DNA of 64,000 nt. Source: Rhabditoides inermis (taxonomy: Eukaryota; Nematoda; Chromadorea; Rhabditida; Rhabditidae). The notes under the pieces are model-generated. The model was not told the origin of the DNA, did no database searches, and saw only the letters and a program-made list of their open reading frames with translations. Positions 51,388-59,578 of the stretch are shown here, piece by piece (position 1 is the first letter of the stretch; every line of letters begins with the position of its first letter). The translations under genes were made by a program, and so were the position numbers. The DNA lies in contig CAWZYM010000045.1 of assembly GCA_963966185.1 (NCBI GenBank), positions 716,001-780,000 on the forward strand, written 5' to 3'.

Positions 51388-52133
51388 GGAAGGCATCCGG
51401 ATCTCAGTTGAGCCACAGTGAGTGATACATATGCTGGAGCGGCGGTGCGAAGTGGAGAAGTGATCGGAGAGGAGTGAGAGGGGAGAGCGAGTGTGGAGAA
51501 CGGGGAGAGGAGAGAGAGGTGGTGACGGGAACAAACACGCAGGGCACCGGTCGCCGTGTGTTTGAGTTGCAATCGGCGTGTGAATTAGGATATTTACACG
51601 AGGGCTACTTACAAGGAAGAATTGGGAAATTCCTTATAACTTGGGATGATGTATATTTGCAGCGGCGGATCGTTTGTGGCAGAGCGCAGAGATGCTGCCA
51701 AGTATAGGTGAGGGAGCAATGGAGGGGGAGAAAGAAGGGGGAAGGAGCTTTGCAGATACCGTCTGTGTGCTGTGAGCGAGCATCGTGGACAGGTCGACAC
51801 TGGCCACTTTGTCACTTATCGGAGGGGAGTGAGCGATCACAACGCCTGGTATCTCACCAACGACGCCGAGGTGAGATGAGACGCTATTTGATCATACTAC
51901 TTCCATTTAATACCTGTGTACTGTTAAATGTCTTGTGTATGATGACATCATTTATGTCTGTGTTTCTTCTGATTCCACAGGAAATGCGATGAGTGATGGT
52001 TGTTGAGGTGCGTCGCGTGGCGTATTCGCAGGTGGCGAGTGCGCAGGCATACATGCTGTACTATGAGAGGATACAGACGAACAGATGGTACAAGGGAGAC
52101 GCCAACACACTGCATGTGGCCGGCGATCGGTAG
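33453..52133 (+). CDS. USP30-like mitochondrial deubiquitinase, 14 exons, 491 aa
   Basis: Ubiquitin-specific protease (C19) most like USP30, which removes ubiquitin at the mitochondrial outer membrane and opposes mitophagy. Exons: 33453-33567, 34072-34159, 34287-34381, 34574-34657, 34755-34810, 34861-35010, 35733-35819, 36249-36311, 36370-36501, 49263-49397, 49748-49932, 51663-51707, 51756-51870, 52008-52133; all phases close. The N-terminus has a short hydrophobic segment (about residues 11-30) as expected for a membrane anchor. Cys box GVPGLYNLGNTCYANALLQ puts the nucleophile at Cys57; the His box DTGHFVTYRR puts the base at His429. CxxC pairs of the finger region are present (TCDKC; an earlier CCVFKC). 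The position of the third catalytic residue reads WYLTND, so Thr446 sits about where USP30 has Ser instead of Asp/Asn. Intron 9 is 12.8 kb and carries four other genes. Exons at 34,072, 35,733 and 52,008 begin after GAG, not CAG/TAG. Confidence 0.88.
34891..35140 (+). repeat. 130-bp tandem duplication of USP30-like exon 6
   Basis: Positions 34,891-35,010 are repeated at 35,021-35,140 with almost no differences. The first copy is the coding exon (34,861-35,010). The second starts inside the exon, lacks an acceptor, and is out of frame when read through, so it now sits in the intron. It carries a second GTGAGT donor at about 35,131. Confidence 0.9.
36057..36215. mobile_element. Small inverted-repeat element (~155 bp), MITE-like
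   Basis: GGCCCCATTATACTTCCAC near 36,058 is inverted as GTGAAAGTATAATGGGCC near 36,195-36,212. The right part holds five imperfect repeats of GTCAGCGTA. It lies in USP30-like intron 7. The target duplication is not clear. Confidence 0.6.
36818..38000 (-). repeat. GATT-tailed repeat, copy A (split by a TIR element)
   Basis: On the minus strand this reads from a start near 38,000 (CCGCGGCGTGCGGTCGGGTC) to a tail GGATAAACGATTGATTGATT at 36,818-36,840. Three more copies are in the window (40,048-40,445 minus, 44,510-44,917 plus, 50,995-51,236 plus). The short tandem tail suggests a non-LTR or SINE-type 3' end. Copy A has about 170 bp (37,560-37,730) that copies B and C lack, and a 601-bp TIR element sits in it. 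Confidence 0.75.
36896..37496. mobile_element. 601-bp TIR element with TA target duplication
   Basis: The ends are TAGGGTATCCC and its reverse complement GGGATACCCTA, flanked by TA on each side. Copies B and C of the surrounding repeat run through the insertion point without it, which shows that it inserted. TA duplication is the habit of Tc1/mariner-type transposases. No transposase frame is inside, so it is non-autonomous. Confidence 0.75.
38490..39828 (+). CDS. Secreted Cys/Gln-repeat protein, copy 1 (421 aa), ABU/PQN-like
   Basis: Two exons, 38490-38543 and 38617-39828, with a GTGAGT donor and TTGCAG acceptor. Residues 1-18 (MIVSRTAVALFALFLCAS) form a signal peptide; LREKR follows, a possible processing site. 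The rest is a chain of Cys-Gln units such as QCQPQCQQQCQ and QCQPVCQQQCQQSC, broken by Thr/Pro spacers (TTMAPITTTAAQ) and VIQI segments, ending GYSPCSGTSGQCCRRR. Nematode ABU/PQN proteins with this composition are secreted into the pharyngeal cuticle and have been linked to stress responses; a similar structural role is an inference. The gene lies in intron 9 of the USP30-like gene on the same strand and forms the left arm of a palindrome with copy 3, to which its protein appears identical. Its TATA region is degraded (GATACATAAGC) compared with copies 2 and 3. Confidence 0.88.
40048..40445 (-). repeat. GATT-tailed repeat, copy B
   Basis: Same family as 36,818-38,000; the tail (CAATCAATCAATC on the plus strand) is at about 40,046-40,062 and the CCGCGGCGTGCGG start at about 40,430. 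It lies in the left palindrome arm and lacks the ~170-bp block found in copy A. Confidence 0.8.
40634..41795 (-). CDS. Secreted Cys/Gln-repeat protein, copy 2 (362 aa)
   Basis: Same two-exon structure on the minus strand: 41742-41795 and 40634-41668. The signal peptide and C-terminus are the same as in copies 1 and 3. The repeat region is 59 residues shorter: it lacks one block of about 51 residues that includes ACEPATLPPITTTPAPVQ, lacks a short VIQITLQAAVQ segment, and has one extra Cys-Gln unit. These are in-frame changes of the kind expected from unequal exchange in repeats. It sits in the loop of the palindrome. The promoter has GCTTATATAC (TATATAAGC on the coding strand), about 50 bases before the ATG. 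Confidence 0.87.
41841..41849 (-). promoter_or_regulatory. TATA box of Cys/Gln-repeat copy 2
   Basis: TATATAAGC on the minus strand, about 46-54 bases upstream of the ATG at 41,795; copy 3 and the divergent paralogue have the same motif at a similar distance. Confidence 0.7.
42733..43047. mobile_element. ~315-bp inverted-repeat element (MITE-like)
   Basis: GTACCCTCTGATTTTCGAAG near 42,743 is inverted as CTTCGAAAATCAGAGGGTAC near 43,018-43,037; the outer bases AGGGA and TCCCT also pair. No coding frame. It lies in the palindrome loop. Just left of it (42,640-42,690) CCATGGTATTCCAAATAT is tandemly repeated. Confidence 0.7.
43354..44483. mobile_element. 1.13-kb TIR element with TA target duplication
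   Basis: The ends are TAGTGGGTCCCCCGTTTT and, inverted, AAAACGGGAGACCCACTA, with TA on both sides. The end motif is similar in style to that of the 601-bp element (TAGGGTATCCC). No transposase frame is present. A piece of this TIR also marks the inner end of the left palindrome arm at 40,473-40,490. Confidence 0.75.
43892..43966 (+). other. tRNA-like sequence (A-box and B-box) inside the TIR element
   Basis: GGTTCGATTCC at 43,943-43,953 is a perfect internal B-box, and TAGTGTTGTGG at about 43,900-43,910 resembles an A-box; the D-arm can pair (GTGT with ACGC). The acceptor and anticodon stems do not pair, so it is not a working tRNA gene. A tRNA-derived SINE head or tRNA pseudogene is the likely origin. 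Confidence 0.4.
44510..44917 (+). repeat. GATT-tailed repeat, copy C
   Basis: Mirror copy of copy B in the right palindrome arm. It ends with GGATAAACGATTGATTGATT. A frame across part of it is not conserved between copies, so I do not call it coding. Confidence 0.8.
45130..46468 (-). CDS. Secreted Cys/Gln-repeat protein, copy 3 (421 aa)
   Basis: Exons 46415-46468 and 45130-46341 on the minus strand. The predicted protein looks identical to copy 1 over its full length, while the intron has a few differences. Signal peptide, LREKR, Cys-Gln repeats, Thr/Pro spacers and the CCRRR end are all present. Identity with copy 1 continues about 660 bp past the stop into non-coding DNA but ends about 26 bp upstream of the ATG, so the two copies have different promoters. 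A TATATAAGC box lies about 45 bases upstream of the ATG. Confidence 0.88.
46513..46521 (-). promoter_or_regulatory. TATA box of Cys/Gln-repeat copy 3
   Basis: TATATAAGC on the minus strand, about 45 bases upstream of the ATG at 46,468. Confidence 0.7.
46860..48286 (-). CDS. Secreted Cys/Gln-repeat protein, divergent paralogue (455 aa)
   Basis: Exons 48230-48286 and 46860-48170 on the minus strand, donor GAG|GTAGGC and acceptor ATTCAG. Signal peptide MQLRTALLLALVGFVAIAE, then an Arg-rich stretch (TIRARRDC). The body has CQSTCQQQCQQTC-type repeats like copies 1-3, but also Ser/Asn/Gly/Ala-rich spacers ([13 protein letters not shown]) and more spaced CxxxC units. It ends with almost the same GYSPCSGTSGQCCRRR, which ties it to the family. 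It is probably an older duplicate, not part of the palindrome. A TATATAAG box lies 66 bases before the ATG. Confidence 0.88.
48352..48359 (-). promoter_or_regulatory. TATA box of the divergent Cys/Gln-repeat gene
   Basis: TATATAAG on the minus strand, 66 bases upstream of the ATG at 48,286. Confidence 0.65.
48362..49262. other. End of USP30-like intron 9, no gene seen
   Basis: Non-coding stretch between the divergent Cys/Gln gene's promoter and exon 10. It contains a (GA)n run at about 48,980-49,022. The acceptor ATGTTTCAG at 49,254-49,262 closes the intron. Confidence 0.7.
49947..49998. repeat. (TA)n microsatellite
   Basis: About 26 TA units in USP30-like intron 11; a second run of about 19 units is at 51,237-51,275 in the same intron. 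Confidence 0.95.
50457..50985. repeat. Second long hairpin, arms ~127 bp, loop ~270 bp
   Basis: The left arm 50,458-50,583 (TTCTCTTCTGAAAAGTACAA) is the near-perfect reverse complement of 50,856-50,984. It is related to the hairpin at 13,444-13,771: both have AATTCAACAAAAGC, GCATAAAAC and ACAAACCTGC in the same order. It lies in USP30-like intron 11 and is joined directly to GATT-tailed repeat copy D. No coding frame is evident in it. Confidence 0.9.
50995..51236 (+). repeat. GATT-tailed repeat, copy D (3'-truncated)
   Basis: Starts with the same CTTCTTTTCCCCGCGGCG sequence as the other copies and stops at GAGTATCGTTTA, where a (TA)n run begins, so it lacks the GATT tail. Confidence 0.75.
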
Positions 52134-52310
52134 AGAGGAGAAGAGAGGCACATCACACAGTAGTTGCAATCAGTGCCCATGGTAAGACGGGTTTCACGGA
52201 ATGAGAACGATGTATGAAATACTAGTGCTTGTTTATAATAGAGTTGACTTTGCGTTGTTTCTTGTTTCGTTGTATATGCTTTTTTTTCGAGAGTGTTTAT
52301 TAGTTTGGAT

Positions 52311-52555
52311 AATAAATGAGTGTTTGTATGGTATGGTGTTATTGAAGCGTTGTGAATGCAAGAAGTGTTTGCAGCACTGTGATATCTTGAAGTTTTTTTT
52401 AATTGAGTGTTACTCTGATTCATTTCGAGGTGTTTCGCGTTTGGAAAACTTTCGTTCTGCTCGAAAACACTGGATGATTTTAGTTGCTGTATTGAGTATT
52501 GAAGAAACAGAGAAGAGAAGAGATTGATGGGTATAATGAGGTTGTTTTGTTGAGG
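52311..52555 (+). promoter_or_regulatory. Poly(A) signal and spacer between USP30-like and REP genes
   Basis: AATAAA at about 52,311 lies 178 bases after the USP30-like stop. The REP ATG at 52,556 follows TTTTGTTGAG, which could be a GAG-type acceptor for a 5' UTR intron or spliced leader. The 422-bp spacing on the same strand makes an operon possible but not certain. Confidence 0.4.
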
Positions 52556-53240
52556 ATGGAGGAGCGACTTCCGGAGAAGGTGGATGTGGTGGTGCTGGGC
52601 ACTGGCCTGCCAGAGTCGATCGTCGCCGCCGCCTGTGCCAGAACTGGACTCACTGTTCTCCACATGGACAGGTGCCAACGACCAGTCCATGCTCGATCAC
52701 ATGCACTCTACCAAGTGCATTTGCAGAAGTGACTTCTACGGAGGCGAGTGGGCGTCGTTCAACCTGCATAGTGTGGAGGAGTGGGTGGCGGAGAAGGAGA
52801 AGGAGCAGGTGGGAGAAGGAGGAGAAGGGAGGGAGAGTAGTGTATGCAGGCTGGCGTGGACACAGCGTCGGTGGTGGAGACGCACGCTGGGAAGAGACGG
52901 GAGGGGGAGCGCGTGGTGTGCCTCGGAAGACAGACACTCGTGCGCCAACTGGAGACGGGCTGGATGCAGAACAGGTACGCCCACCACCAACACCTGCCAA
53001 CCAATCAAACACTATCATGCAATACGATACAATACGTTTATTATGATCTTTCATTTGCATGGTGTTTTGAGACATGCAACAAAAAGAAGGTCGTGATTCA
53101 GCACGACTGCGGTCCCTCGGAAAGAGGGCGAGGATGGGGAGAAGACACTGAGGGAGGCGATAGAGGAACACTGGAGGCGGTTCAGCATCGACCTGGCGCC
53201 CAAGGTGGGCGGGGAATACCGACAAGCCACTCGAAATCAC

Positions 53241-53285
<45 letters not shown>

Positions 53286-53856
53286 GACAGTATTGTCAAC
53301 TATGTTTTAGGCTCTTCTGGCGCGAGGTGCGATGGTGCAGACGTTGTGTGACTCGGAAGTGAGCAGATACGCCGAGTTCAAGATGGTGGACAGATTTCTG
53401 TGCATGCATGTGGTGGGTGGGGTACATGGATGAGAGGGGGAAGGGGGAGGGGAGAGAGGTGGTTGCAGAAGGGAGACGACTGCGAGTTCAGCCGCGTTCC
53501 GTGCAGCAGGAGCGAGATCTTCGAGAGCCAGACGCTCAGGTGAGAAGAGTGACATAGTTTGTAGGATGACGTCATGTATTCAGTATGATGGACAAGCGCC
53601 GGTTGATGAAGTTCATGCAGTTTTGTCTGCAGTGGAACGCGAATAAAGATACGATGGAGGAGTGGAAGGGTGAGGGACGGAGAGATAGATAGACGGACGA
53701 GGCGACCAACTGGTTTTCAGAGTTCGCTCTGCGTCCCTTCTCGGAATTCCTCTCGTCACAGGGCATCTCGGGAGAGCTGGCGAGCTATGTCAGCGACTCG
53801 ATCGGGATTCTCGCACCCGGGGCGAACACGGAGCAGGTGAGAGAGAAGGGGACAAG

Positions 53857-53897
<41 letters not shown>

Positions 53898-55129
53898 GTT
53901 GCAGGGTTTGTGTGCGGTGTGTCGCTTTGTCGACTCCGTGGGCCGCTTCGGCGCGTCCCCCTTCCTCTCTCCCCTGTATGGCTGTGGCGAGCTGCCGCAG
54001 TGCTTCTGCCGACTATGCGCTGTGTTTGGTAAGCATGGTCATTTTATTGGATAGACATAAATTGTCTATTGTACTCGAGTTTAGTGGTTTGATAAATTGT
54101 CTGATGTACTCTAGTTTAGTGGTTTTATAAATTGTCTGATGTACTCTAGTTTAGTGGTTTTATAAATTGTCTGATGTACTCTAGTTTAGTGGTTTAATAT
54201 TGTGAAATAGTGTGGGTGTATTTGAGGCGGAGTGTACTGTCTGGGGCGCCCGGTGGAAGCGCTTCTCACGAATGGAGAGCGAGTGGTGGGAGTGGTGGCG
54301 GATGGACAGAGGGTGGACTGCGATCACGTCATCATCAACAGCCACTTCCTGCCGGATGAGTGGATGGGAGGAGAGGTGAGTGGAGGAGGAGGAGGAGGAG
54401 GAGGCGAGAGGGGTGAGTGGTCGTGTCACAGGCGACTCCCCGCGTCGCCCGAGCCGCATACGTGACCACCGGATCGATGTGTGCAGAGGAGAAGGAGAGG
54501 GTGGGTGTGGTAGAGCCCCGTTCGCGTGTGATTGACGTGTGCTAGATCTCGCTGCTGTCGCTGTCGTCTCTGGATTCGGAGGGCGCGCCGCGACTGTTCG
54601 AGGCGGGATTCGAGTGCTGCAATGCGCCCAAGGGATACTGTGAGTGGATGGGAGAGGCAGAGGGGAGACTGTGCTTGTTGCAGACGTGGCGCAGTTGACT
54701 GCACAGCACGACGGCCACAGCAACGTACGCGAGAAGATGGACGCACTCGTGGCAAAGCTGTACAATGGAGACGATGCGGCCGCCGTCTGGCGTCTCTCCT
54801 ACTCGCTCGGCTCCGCCCCTGCCGATCCCGCCCATTTACCCGGAAATGTGGCTGTGGTGTCTACGCCCAGTCACTCGCTCGACTACAATGACGTCATTGC
54901 GGAGGTATGGAGGGGGTTGCTAAATATTGTGTGGCAATGAATACATATGTTCTTTTTTCAGGCGCAGTCGATCTTTGCTCGATTCTGGCCGGATCACGAT
55001 TTCCTGCCTCGATCTCTGAAGAACGAGGAGGGAGAGGAGGAGGAGCAGAAAAGAGAGGAGACGGAGGAACAGGGAGGGGAGAAGGAAGAGGAAAAGGATG
55101 CATATACCAAGGTTGAAGAGTCTTCGTGA
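52556..55129 (+). CDS. rep-1: Rab escort protein (REP/CHM), 14 exons, 541 aa
   Basis: REP binds new Rab GTPases and presents them to geranylgeranyl transferase II for prenylation; it belongs to the Rab-GDI/CHM family. Exons: 52556-52671, 52727-52808, 52850-52974, 53102-53204, 53311-53412, 53469-53539, 53584-53669, 53721-53836, 53905-54028, 54227-54375, 54432-54500, 54546-54639, 54684-54904, 54962-55129; phases close. The N-terminus has the dinucleotide-fold motif [20 protein letters not shown] and FYGGEWASF; then [67 protein letters not shown] and [10 protein letters not shown], all in GDI/REP order. The C-terminus ends with an acidic Glu/Lys-rich stretch. Compared with GDI it has insertions, as in REPs, although it is shorter than mammalian REP-1. 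Exon 10 begins after TTTGAG. Symbol by family only. Confidence 0.93.
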
Positions 55130-55310
55130 TTAGTGATGCTTTCTTGTATATTCAAATGATCTTAATTTATGTCCTGTGAGCTGTGATTGACTGATTGATT
55201 GCATGATGTTTTGATAAATTATTTTTGTTATAATCGAACTATGTTTTATTAAATTTATACAAATTGTACCGGAATGTTACTGTTAATGTTACGGAATGGA
55301 ACGGACGTAT
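55130..55310. other. 3' flank of the REP gene
   Basis: AT-rich non-coding sequence with no recognisable feature before the retrotransposon remnant begins. Confidence 0.5.
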
Positions 55311-55925
55311 TAATATTAATATTTATTAGCGTGTATACTATATATTTTTAATATATAGAAGAACACAGGACAAACACCTAAATAGAGTGAATACGGCAAG
55401 TGTGATTGGAAAATAAATAAACACAAAAATAAAACAGATAACACAGGTTCCCAAATGAACACTTATCTAATTTTGGACGGAGGGAACAAATGGGGGTTAT
55501 CTAGGAGGTACGATTTCATTGTTTGATGTTTCGCAGATAAAATGATGTTGTTGGGGAGTGTGTTCCATAGTGCAAAAACCCTACTGAAAACGTGCTGCTC
55601 TGGCAAACCGGAAATCGGACCACAAAATGGGCGGGGCTTGCAATTCACCACTAAACACTACGAAGTAAAAGTAACCAAATGCACTAAAGAACACTACATA
55701 GTAAAACTGTAATAAATTGTTGTATGATATGATATAAGTAGGTATGGGTACCGGCCGATGCATTAGTGCCCCATATATGGCCACCTGAGCTCCCTGTTCA
55801 CATCACATCATTAATGTCACTTCCAAAGCAAAGGCGAAGGTAAGTCACACATTCTGATTCTAGTGAAAAACATAAGAAGTCTGTATAAAAAACAAAAATC
55901 CACTTTTTGCTGATTTAGCTCAATA

Positions 55926-56640
55926 TTGCTGCCTCTCCTCCTCTTCCTCTCCCTGTATCCTCTCCTCCTCTTCCTCTCCCTGTATCCTCTCCTCCTCTTC
56001 CTCTCCCTGTATCCTCTCCTCCTCTTCCTCTCCCTGTATCCTCTCCTCCTCTTCCTCTCCCTGTATCCTCTCCTCCTCTTCCTCTCCCTGTATCCTCTCC
56101 TCCTCTTCCTCTCCCTGTATCCTCTCCTCCTCTTCCTCTCCCTGTATCCTCTCCTCCTCTTCCTCTCCCTGTATCCTCTCCTCCTCTTCCTCTCCCTGTA
56201 TCCTCTCCTCCTCTTCCTCTCCCTGTATCCTCTCCTCCTCTTCCTCTCCCTGTATCCTCTCCTCCTCTTCCTCTCCCTGTATCCTCTCCTCCTCTTCCTC
56301 TCCCTGTATCCTCTCCTCCTCTTCCTCTCCCTGTATCCTCTCCTCCTCTTCCTCTCCCTGTATCCTCTCCTCCTCTTCTTCTCCCTGTATCCTCTCCTCC
56401 TCTTCCTCTCCCTGTATCCTCTCCTCCTCTTCCTCTCCCTGTATCCTCTCCTCCTCTTCCTCTCCCTGTATCCTCTCCTCCTCTTCCTCTCCCTGTATCC
56501 TCTCCTCCTCTTCCTCTCCCTGTATCCTCTCCTCCTCTTCCTCTCCCTGTATCCTCTCCTCCTCTTCCTCTCCCTGTATCCTCTCCTCTTCTCCCTCCCC
56601 CTCGATACTCTCCTCCTCTCCTCCTCTCCCTCTCTCTGTA
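55926..56640. repeat. 27-bp minisatellite, left arm, about 25 copies
   Basis: Unit CCTCTCCTCCTCTTCCTCTC plus CCTGTAT, repeated with very few differences. The 27-bp length is a multiple of three, so three frames on each strand stay open (LYPLLLFLS; RYRERKRRR-like); these are not genes. The right arm (58,545-58,890) has about 13 units in inverted orientation. Confidence 0.95.
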
Positions 56641-56689
56641 TCCAGACAGGACATGAGATCGATAAAAAATCATTGAATTGCACATACTT

Positions 56690-57890
56690 TATACGGGTTA
56701 CTCAACAACTCGTGCAAAACAAACGAAAAATGTACAAACATGACAAGATAGTCGGGTGACGTAGTTTTGTACCCTCTCCAGCTGCTTGATTGATGCCTGA
56801 TCGTGAGGATTGAAGACGCAGGTACCATACTCGAGAAGAGTCCGAACATAAGTTGTGTAGATGTCGAGAAGGAACTGCTGATCGGTAGAGACCACCGAGC
56901 GATATATGCAGTAGGCGCGATTGTAGGCGTTGGCGTAGATCCGATTGCAGTGGCGGCCAAAGTGCAGGGTGGAAGTGATGGTGAATCCCAGGTCGACTAT
57001 TTCCTCGACAGAATCAATGGCGGCGCCGGCCACCAGGTATAGGTGTTTTGGGTTTTTACGCCCAATGTGAAGTACCTTGGTCTTGTGACCAGCGAGGGGG
57101 AGTTGTCATGTAAATGCCCAGTTGTCGACGACGTTGATGGCGGTCTGTAGGGGTGACCGATCACCGTCAGGAGAGCAGGTGATGTGGACCTTCAGATCGT
57201 CAGCGTACATCTTGCAGGTTGCGTGTGGCCGGATGAGTGGTATGAGATCAGCCGAGTAGATGTTGAACAATACCGGGCCGAGAACTGTTCCCTGTGGAAC
57301 ACCGGATGTGATGTCACAGGGAGGCGAGAACTGGTTGTTGACGCGTACTTGGAAGGTGCGGCCGGTAATGTAGTTTCGGATCCATTGCACGGTTGCCTCA
57401 CTGAATCCCAAGGCAGAGAGCTTGAGAAGCCACTCGGCGTGGCAGACTCTGTCAAACGCTTTGGCAAAGTCGAAATAAATGACGTCACATGTGAGCTGCT
57501 TGTCGACTGCGTCCGTCCAATGATTGAGGCATTCTATCATCTGCAGTTCGGTCGACTTCCGCGAGACAAATCCAAACTGCTCCGGCGGAAGAATGGCGCG
57601 GGCAGATATGTGACGTTCCAGGTGGTCCTTCAGAATCTTCTCGAAAATCCGACATGCGAACGAGGTACTGGAGATGGGACGATACTTGAGCGGGTCTGTT
57701 GCTCCTTTCTCCTTTGGAATAGCAGTAACATATGACGTCTTCCAGAGAGAAGGAACGACGCCTGTACATATGCTGGTGTTGTAGATCATGAATGTTTCAA
57801 AAGTGACGTGAAAGGGAGATGCGCTCCATAATATGCTATCAGCACTCTCATTCTCATTGACTACGAATGACGGCGGCTCCGGTAATATTC
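56690..57890 (-). pseudogene. Reverse transcriptase fragment inside the foldback element
   Basis: On the minus strand from about 57,890 this gives VPSLWKTSYVTAIPKEKGA, KYRPISSTSFACRIFEKI, PPEQFGFVSRKSTE, VIYFDFAKAFDRV, TSGVPQGTVLGPVLFNIY and CKMYADDLKVHI, then after a stop near 57,106 HKTKVLHIGRKNPKHLYLV and a C-terminal part to about 56,700. Endonuclease and both ends are missing. It is a CR1/Jockey-type RT of a different subfamily from the 13,702-16,539 element. Either it inserted into the foldback element or the element captured it. Confidence 0.85.
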
Positions 57891-58540
57891 TGAAGGAAAA
57901 GCCATCAGTGTGTACTGCTAGATAGAAATGACTTCAAGAGGCTGCTCTCATGTCTTCATACATTCAGTATGTTTTGAGAACCACTGCTGGATAAACTACT
58001 GTCGCTGGTTTATGCCAATAAGGGTCGGCAGAGTCGCGCAGAGGAGAAGAGTGCGGATAGTTGCACTTTGCACAAACAAGTTTTGATGACAATCCAGTAC
58101 CGAAGAAGGTGCTCGCGTGCGGGTGTTGTTGACGAAGTTTTAATTGAGTGAGTTTGAAGAGACTGACAAGTACTTCAAGAAACGTAGTTCGTAGTGTGAG
58201 CTGTCGAAAAGGTTTGTCGCATCGCCGAAGGGAACTCTTAGGCGATGACGGAGGGAACGAGTAGCGCAAGTGAGAAGAGAGAAGTACGCAACCATTCGAA
58301 AACAGGAAACAGCATGACGTCACTGCGCTGGCTGGTTCTTTAACGTTTTTGGTCATCATCATAGTATAACGAATTGTGTGATCTGAGATTAGCTGTGTGG
58401 CTCCAGAACGATTGAATTTTCCAATACTGGCAGGTGAACCAAGGTGTTGGATGTGTGAGTTGGCTGATCGCTGACGATGAGCAAACGTACAGTAATGGTA
58501 ATCAGGTGATATCAAGATGGAAGTGTTATGATAAGTCTTG
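57891..58540. other. Foldback core without a recognised gene
   Basis: Unique sequence between the RT fragment and the right minisatellite. Short frames have no recognisable motif. Confidence 0.5.
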
Positions 58541-58544
58541 CCAG

Positions 58545-58890
58545 AGGGAGAGGAGGAGAGGATACAGGGAGAGGAAGAGGAGGAGAGCATACAGGGAGAG
58601 GAAGAGGAGGAGAGAATACAGGGAGAGGAAGAGGAGAAGAGCATACAGGGAGAGGAAGAGGAGGAGAGGATACAGGGAGAGGAAGAGGAGGAGAGGATAC
58701 AGGGAGAGGAAGAGGAGGAGAGGATACAGGGAGAGGAAGAGGAGGAGAGGATACAGGGAGAGGAAGAGGAGGAGAGCATACAGGGAGAGGAAGAGGAGGA
58801 GAGGATACAGGGAGAGGAAGAGGAGGAGAGGATACAGGGAGAGGAAGAGGAGGAGAGGATCGAGGGAGAGGGAGAGGCGGAGAGGCAGCA
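58545..58890. repeat. 27-bp minisatellite, right arm, about 13 copies
   Basis: Inverted counterpart of 55,926-56,640 with about half as many units and more point variants (AGAGCATAC, AGAGAATAC). The difference in copy number shows that the two arms change length independently. Confidence 0.95.
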
Positions 58891-59578
58891 AGATTGAGCT
58901 AAATCAGCAAAAAGTGGATTTTTGTTTTTTATACAGACTTCTTATGTTTTTCACTAGAATCAGAATGTGTGACTTACCTTCGCCTTTGCTTTGGAAGTGA
59001 CATTAATGATGTGATGTGAACAGGGAGCTCAGGTGGCCATATATGGGGCACTAATGCATCGGCCGGTACCCATACCTACTTATATCATATCATACAACAA
59101 TTTATTACAGTTTTATTATGTAGTGTTCTTTAGTGCATTTGGTTACTTTTACTTCGTAGTGTTTAGTAGTGAACTGCAAGCCCCGCCCATTTTGTGGTCC
59201 GATTTCCGGTTTGCCTGCTGCTCTTTAAAGTTGTGTCAAAGCAAGGATCGCCACCCATGAGAAACACGAGACCGGGAAGGTACAATGTTGAAGAGGCCAG
59301 AAAATTTCATACGAATTTCGCAATTTCTACTTTTCGGAAAATATGTGGTGCAGCGTTGGGTGCTGCTTCGAGTGCACAACCTCCTGAAATACACTATGTT
59401 TTCGTTGAGCGCCAAATTGCTGCGCTTTCGTTCGTTGTTGTTGCGTTTTTTTTTGTTTTGGGTACTTGTATTGATTGCAACATGCCTCTCTTCTGATAGT
59501 AAGAACTATCTCACTATCACACCCTGTCCAATATTGTATTCACCAAATTTATTTGATGAAGAGTTTCATTAGGACAGA

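Larger units (their letters stand above)
55602..59215. mobile_element. Foldback-type element, 3.6 kb, 9-bp target duplication
   Basis: The ends are GGCAAACCGGAAATCGGACC and its reverse complement; the flanking TGCTGCTCT occurs at 55,593-55,601 and 59,216-59,224 and only once in the uninterrupted retrotransposon copy near 16,405. The inverted arms have an outer ~320-bp unique part (55,602-55,925; 58,893-59,215) and an inner tandem 27-bp minisatellite. The centre holds a retrotransposon RT fragment. Long arms with internal tandem repeats and a 9-bp duplication match the foldback (FB) and Mutator-like elements as classes; no transposase is inside. Confidence 0.88.
55311..59298 (-). mobile_element. 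CR1/L2-type retrotransposon 3' fragment, split by the foldback element
   Basis: Minus-strand sequence 59,298-59,216 followed by 55,601-55,311 equals the last part of the ORF2 and the 3' UTR of the copy at 11,665-16,695 (from about 16,319 to 16,690), including FSRVFALWNTLPNNI and NPHLFPPSKIR. The two halves join exactly once the 3.6-kb insertion and one copy of the 9-bp duplication are removed. The copy is 5'-truncated at 59,298. Confidence 0.9.

Noticed and set aside
55817..56759. Four frames of 244-288 residues, RYRERKRRR and LYPLLLFLS repeats
   Set aside because: The 27-bp minisatellite keeps every frame open; no start context or unique domain.
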